A stretch of DNA of 64,000 nt, taken from the NCBI GenBank assembly GCA_947476745.1, contig CANJRG010000002.1, positions 1 through 64,000 on the forward strand, in the 5' to 3' direction. The position numbers and the translations under genes are program-made. Source of the DNA: Acidimicrobiia bacterium. GTDB taxonomy: Bacteria > Actinomycetota > Acidimicrobiia > Acidimicrobiales > CAIXPF01. Each line of letters starts with the position of its first letter. Within the stretch, counting starts at the first letter, position 1. Below, piece after piece: positions 59,881 to 64,000 of this stretch. The notes beneath the pieces are model-generated. The model made no database searches and had not been told where the DNA came from. It saw nothing but the letters and a program-made list of their open reading frames with translations.

Positions 59881-59962
59881 ATCCGGCCGACCGGTCGGGA
59901 CCGTCGGGACCGTCGGGAACAAACCGGACCAGGTAACGAGCGTCAGGAGCCGGTAACGACCG

Positions 59963-61000
59963 TCACGACCGGGTCGTGGACGGGGACGACCCGCCGCTCG
60001 GTCCCGGCGCCCCACCGGCGGTCGGTGCCGTTCGGGCCGACGCCGCGGCGATGCCCTCGCGAACGCCGAACTGGCTCAACAGGCTGTCGATGATCGGCGG
60101 GGTGTCGAGGGTGTCGAGCATCGCGAGATCGGTGCGGGCTGCGGCGTACTGGCCGAGCCGGTAGAAAACGATGGCCCGGAACGCCCGGGCATCGGGGTAG
60201 GTCGGATCGGCGGCTACTGCGGCGTCGAGGTCGGCGGCGGCTTGCTGCTGCAGCTGCGGGGTACCGGTGCGCACCAGCAACCAGCCCCGGTAGGTCAGAG
60301 CCTCGGCATTGCCCGGCGAGCGGGTGAGCACCTCGGAGTAGCACTTGACCGCCTCGAGCAACGGTGCCGAGGCACTCGATGCCGGCGCACCCGACCCTTC
60401 CCGCATCGCCGCACTGGCGAGCTCGAGACAGCCCGCCAGCTCCTGCCGGGTGGAGGCCCGGATGTCGCCGGTGAGGCCACCGACGGAGGTCCGGGTCCCG
60501 GCGAGACGGGCCACCAGCAACCCGGCGCCCACCGCGAACAACAGCACCGCCGCGCCGACCAGCCAACGCCCGGGGCCGCGCCGGATCGCCGCACCACGGC
60601 TACGGAGGCTCTGCTGGTCCTCGATGGACCGCAGCACCGCTGCGGTGCGCACGACGTAGTCGTCGCGCAGGGTGGCGTGGTCCTCCGGCGACAGGTCGCC
60701 GGCCGCCAGCTCCTCGTCGAGATCGCGCAGCGAACGAGCCAGGAAGTCGCGTTCCTCCTCGAGCTCGGCGAGTTCGTCGGGATCGAGCCGCGCCCGACGG
60801 GCCGACGCAGCGCGGGCGGCGTTCGCGCCCCGGCCGGACTGGTCCGGGCCGGACTGGTCCGGGCCGGACTGGTCCGGGCCGGAAGGCGACAACGGCGCCG
60901 CGAGCGTTGCAGTACCGCCCGGTCCGGCCGGAGCGCCCGATCCGACCGGTTCCTCGGACGGGGTCGGCTGCTGCGGCGAGTCCGGCTGCTCCGCCGTCAC
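59963..61000 (-). CDS. ccmI: CcmI-like cytochrome c maturation protein with TPR
   Basis: A 345-residue protein from GTG 61000, which overlaps the ccmH stop (GTGA). A disordered N-terminal tail holds S-G-P-D-Q repeats, followed by a charged helical pair (ELAELEEERDFLARSLRDLDEELAAGDLS), one transmembrane helix (about 145-167) and TPR-like helices (ALTYRGWLLVRTG, DARAFRAIVFYRLGQ). This architecture and position at the end of the ccm operon suggest CcmI/CycH, which presents apocytochrome c. Confidence 0.8.
   Translation of the reverse strand: MTAEQPDSPQQPTPSEEPVGSGAPAGPGGTATLAAPLSPSGPDQSGPDQSGPDQSGRGANAARAASARRARLDPDELAELEEERDFLARSLRDLDEELAAGDLSPEDHATLRDDYVVRTAAVLRSIEDQQSLRSRGAAIRRGPGRWLVGAAVLLFAVGAGLLVARLAGTRTSVGGLTGDIRASTRQELAGCLELASAAMREGSGAPASSASAPLLEAVKCYSEVLTRSPGNAEALTYRGWLLVRTGTPQLQQQAAADLDAAVAADPTYPDARAFRAIVFYRLGQYAAARTDLAMLDTLDTPPIIDSLLSQFGVREGIAAASARTAPTAGGAPGPSGGSSPSTTRS
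60836..60880. repeat. 15-bp tandem repeat, three perfect units, inside ccmI-like gene
   Basis: GGACTGGTCCGGGCC repeated three times; on the minus strand it encodes three S-G-P-D-Q pentapeptides in the disordered tail. Confidence 0.97.
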
Positions 61001-61500
61001 GGGTGATCTACTTCGGTCAGCTCACGCCGTTCGGCGAGGAACTCGTCGACCAGTGCCCGGTCCTCCGGACTGGCCGTGCCCTCGGCACCGATGCCACGGC
61101 GCCACCGCACCAGAACCCCGATGATCGCGGCCACTGCCAGCAGCGCCACCACGACCGGGATCACCCACACCAGGCCCACCACGCCGTCGGAGGCGGGCAC
61201 CAGGCTCACCCGCTCGCCGAAACGGTCAGTGATCCGGGCGCGGATCTGCTCGTCGGTGGCGCCCTCGTTCACCAGCTCGGTCACCGCCCGCTCGATGTTC
61301 TGGGCCGCTGGGGCGTTGGACTGGGCCACCGACTGGCCCGAACACTCGGGGCAGGCGAACTCGGCGGCCAAGGTGGCGACCCGCTCCTCGTTGGTCGGCG
61401 GGATCCCGTCGCCCCGTCCGGCCACCGCAAAGATCGCCACCAGCAGCGCGACGGCGATGATCCACAACACCTGCCGCAGCACTCGGCTCAGGCGCATCAC
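60997..61500 (-). CDS. ccmH: CcmH-like apocytochrome c thiol oxidoreductase subunit
   Basis: A 167-residue protein with a signal anchor at the N-terminus, the redox motif CPECSGQSVAQSNA (usual form CPxCxGQS), and a C-terminal transmembrane helix (about 108-130). It keeps apocytochrome cysteines reduced for haem ligation. It overlaps the upstream ccmG stop (ATGA) and the downstream ccmI start. Confidence 0.93.
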   Translation of the reverse strand: MMRLSRVLRQVLWIIAVALLVAIFAVAGRGDGIPPTNEERVATLAAEFACPECSGQSVAQSNAPAAQNIERAVTELVNEGATDEQIRARITDRFGERVSLVPASDGVVGLVWVIPVVVALLAVAAIIGVLVRWRRGIGAEGTASPEDRALVDEFLAERRELTEVDHP

Positions 61501-62180
61501 GAGCCGCCGCCCAAGGACTCGGCCTCGTCGATGATGGCGTCGAGCGCATCCGCGGTCACGCCACCGCGGATCTTGCCGTAGACGAAGCCGCTGGGGGCCA
61601 CCAGGATCGATTCGGGCACCTTGGCCACCGCGTAGTCGACGGCCACGATGCCGGTCGGGTCGATCACCACCGGCCAGGTCCCGCCGTTTCGGCTGAAGAA
61701 GGCCCTGGCAGACGCGGCTTCCTCCGGACCGCCGAAGACCATCGACACCACCCGCCGCTCACCGCCGGCTGCGTGGCGTTGTTCGAACTCGATCAGCTCG
61801 GGATGTTCCTTGACGCAGGGCGGGCACCAGGTGGCGAAGAAGTTGACCACCACCCAGCTGCCGCGATCGTTGTCGAGCGAGTACGGGGCACCGTCGATGG
61901 TGGAGCCGTCGATGGCCGGGGCCCGTTTGCCGTCGAGCGGGCTCGGGGCGAACGCACCCTCGACCTGGTCGCCGTTCACCACCTTCCAGGCGAACAGCGC
62001 CAACAGAAACAGCAGCGGCACCCCGGCCACCAATGCGGCCTTGCGGGCGGGCCCCATCCGGGAACGGGACCGACCGGTGTCCGCAGCAAGGCCGCTGTCG
62101 CCTGCAAGGGCGGTGGCGTCGGTCTCGGCGACATCGTCGGGGATCATCCGATGATCGGCGTCAGCCGGTGTCCCGGCCAT
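61497..62180 (-). CDS. ccmG: CcmG/TlpA/ResA-type membrane-anchored thioredoxin
   Basis: A 227-residue protein with a cytoplasmic tail, one transmembrane helix (about 47-66) and an extracytoplasmic thioredoxin domain with FFATWCPPCVKEHPEL and a cis-Pro segment (AKVPESILV). It should pass electrons to CcmH and apocytochrome c. The start is one base after the ccmF stop. Confidence 0.93.
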   Translation of the reverse strand: MAGTPADADHRMIPDDVAETDATALAGDSGLAADTGRSRSRMGPARKAALVAGVPLLFLLALFAWKVVNGDQVEGAFAPSPLDGKRAPAIDGSTIDGAPYSLDNDRGSWVVVNFFATWCPPCVKEHPELIEFEQRHAAGGERRVVSMVFGGPEEAASARAFFSRNGGTWPVVIDPTGIVAVDYAVAKVPESILVAPSGFVYGKIRGGVTADALDAIIDEAESLGGGS

Positions 62181-62181
62181 C

Positions 62182-64000
<1,819 letters not shown>

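Overview
The window is very GC-rich, almost fully coding, and looks like a chromosomal segment of an actinobacterium. Markers for this are a WhiB regulator next to a PdtaS-type histidine kinase, the phosphomutase-like/DUF3090/SCO1664-like trio, a DUF3107 protein beside paired ArsA-like ATPases, many GTG starts, and many genes whose start codon lies 6-9 nt after a TANNNT box (apparently leaderless transcripts). System I cytochrome c maturation and abundant acyl-CoA enzymes would fit an environmental lineage such as Acidimicrobiia; that placement is inference.

Layout. 1-5300 (minus): pglW and the first 353 codons of pglX, the right end of a type 2 BREX / Phage Growth Limitation locus that continues off the left edge. 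5692-7179 (plus): a patatin phospholipase fused to EF-hands, divergent from pglW. 7254-12376: hydrolases, a PfkB sugar kinase, small lipoproteins and a double-PASTA coiled-coil membrane protein. 12585-25103: an acyl-CoA catabolic region with a crotonase-fold protein, a BNR propeller protein, two thiolase/DUF35 pairs, a Baeyer-Villiger-type monooxygenase and a pair of family III CoA-transferases, interrupted by acetolactate decarboxylase, a decayed PLP decarboxylase and a DtxR-family regulator. 25140-36797: a pterin dehydratase/VOC fusion, a ferritin-like protein, a fused indolepyruvate:ferredoxin oxidoreductase downstream of a 36-bp perfect palindrome, a thioesterase, a sulfite-oxidase-type enzyme, a GGDEF/EAL protein and a VOC protein. 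36969-46156: FKBP lipoprotein, LCP protein, a selenocysteine-containing radical SAM protein, crotonase, AhpD-like, SDR, FrhB-like and UdgB. 46209-53084: conserved actinobacterial trio, a hypothetical protein, ETF, diacylglycerol-kinase-like and glycerophosphodiesterase proteins. 53298-59818: WhiB, PdtaS, Get3/ArsA-like pair, DUF3107, Mrp and a SufR-like regulator. 59963-64000 (minus): ccmF-ccmG-ccmH-ccmI, with ccmF cut by the right edge.

The most notable item is the radical SAM gene at 39251-40675. Its apparent stop TGA (39287-39289) sits in a Cys-TGA-Ala-Glu-Pro context and is followed by a hairpin whose loop reads AGGUC, as in known bacterial SECIS elements, so it very probably encodes selenocysteine. 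Other signals include a pseudokinase/kinase tandem in PglW, a CRP-type palindrome at 36101-36116, an iron-box-like site upstream of acetolactate decarboxylase, CoA-transferase partners of which only one keeps the catalytic Asp, crotonases lacking both catalytic glutamates, and a recurrent class of 13-15-bp tandem repeats, several at gene 3' ends. No tRNA, rRNA, CRISPR array or insertion sequence was recognised.
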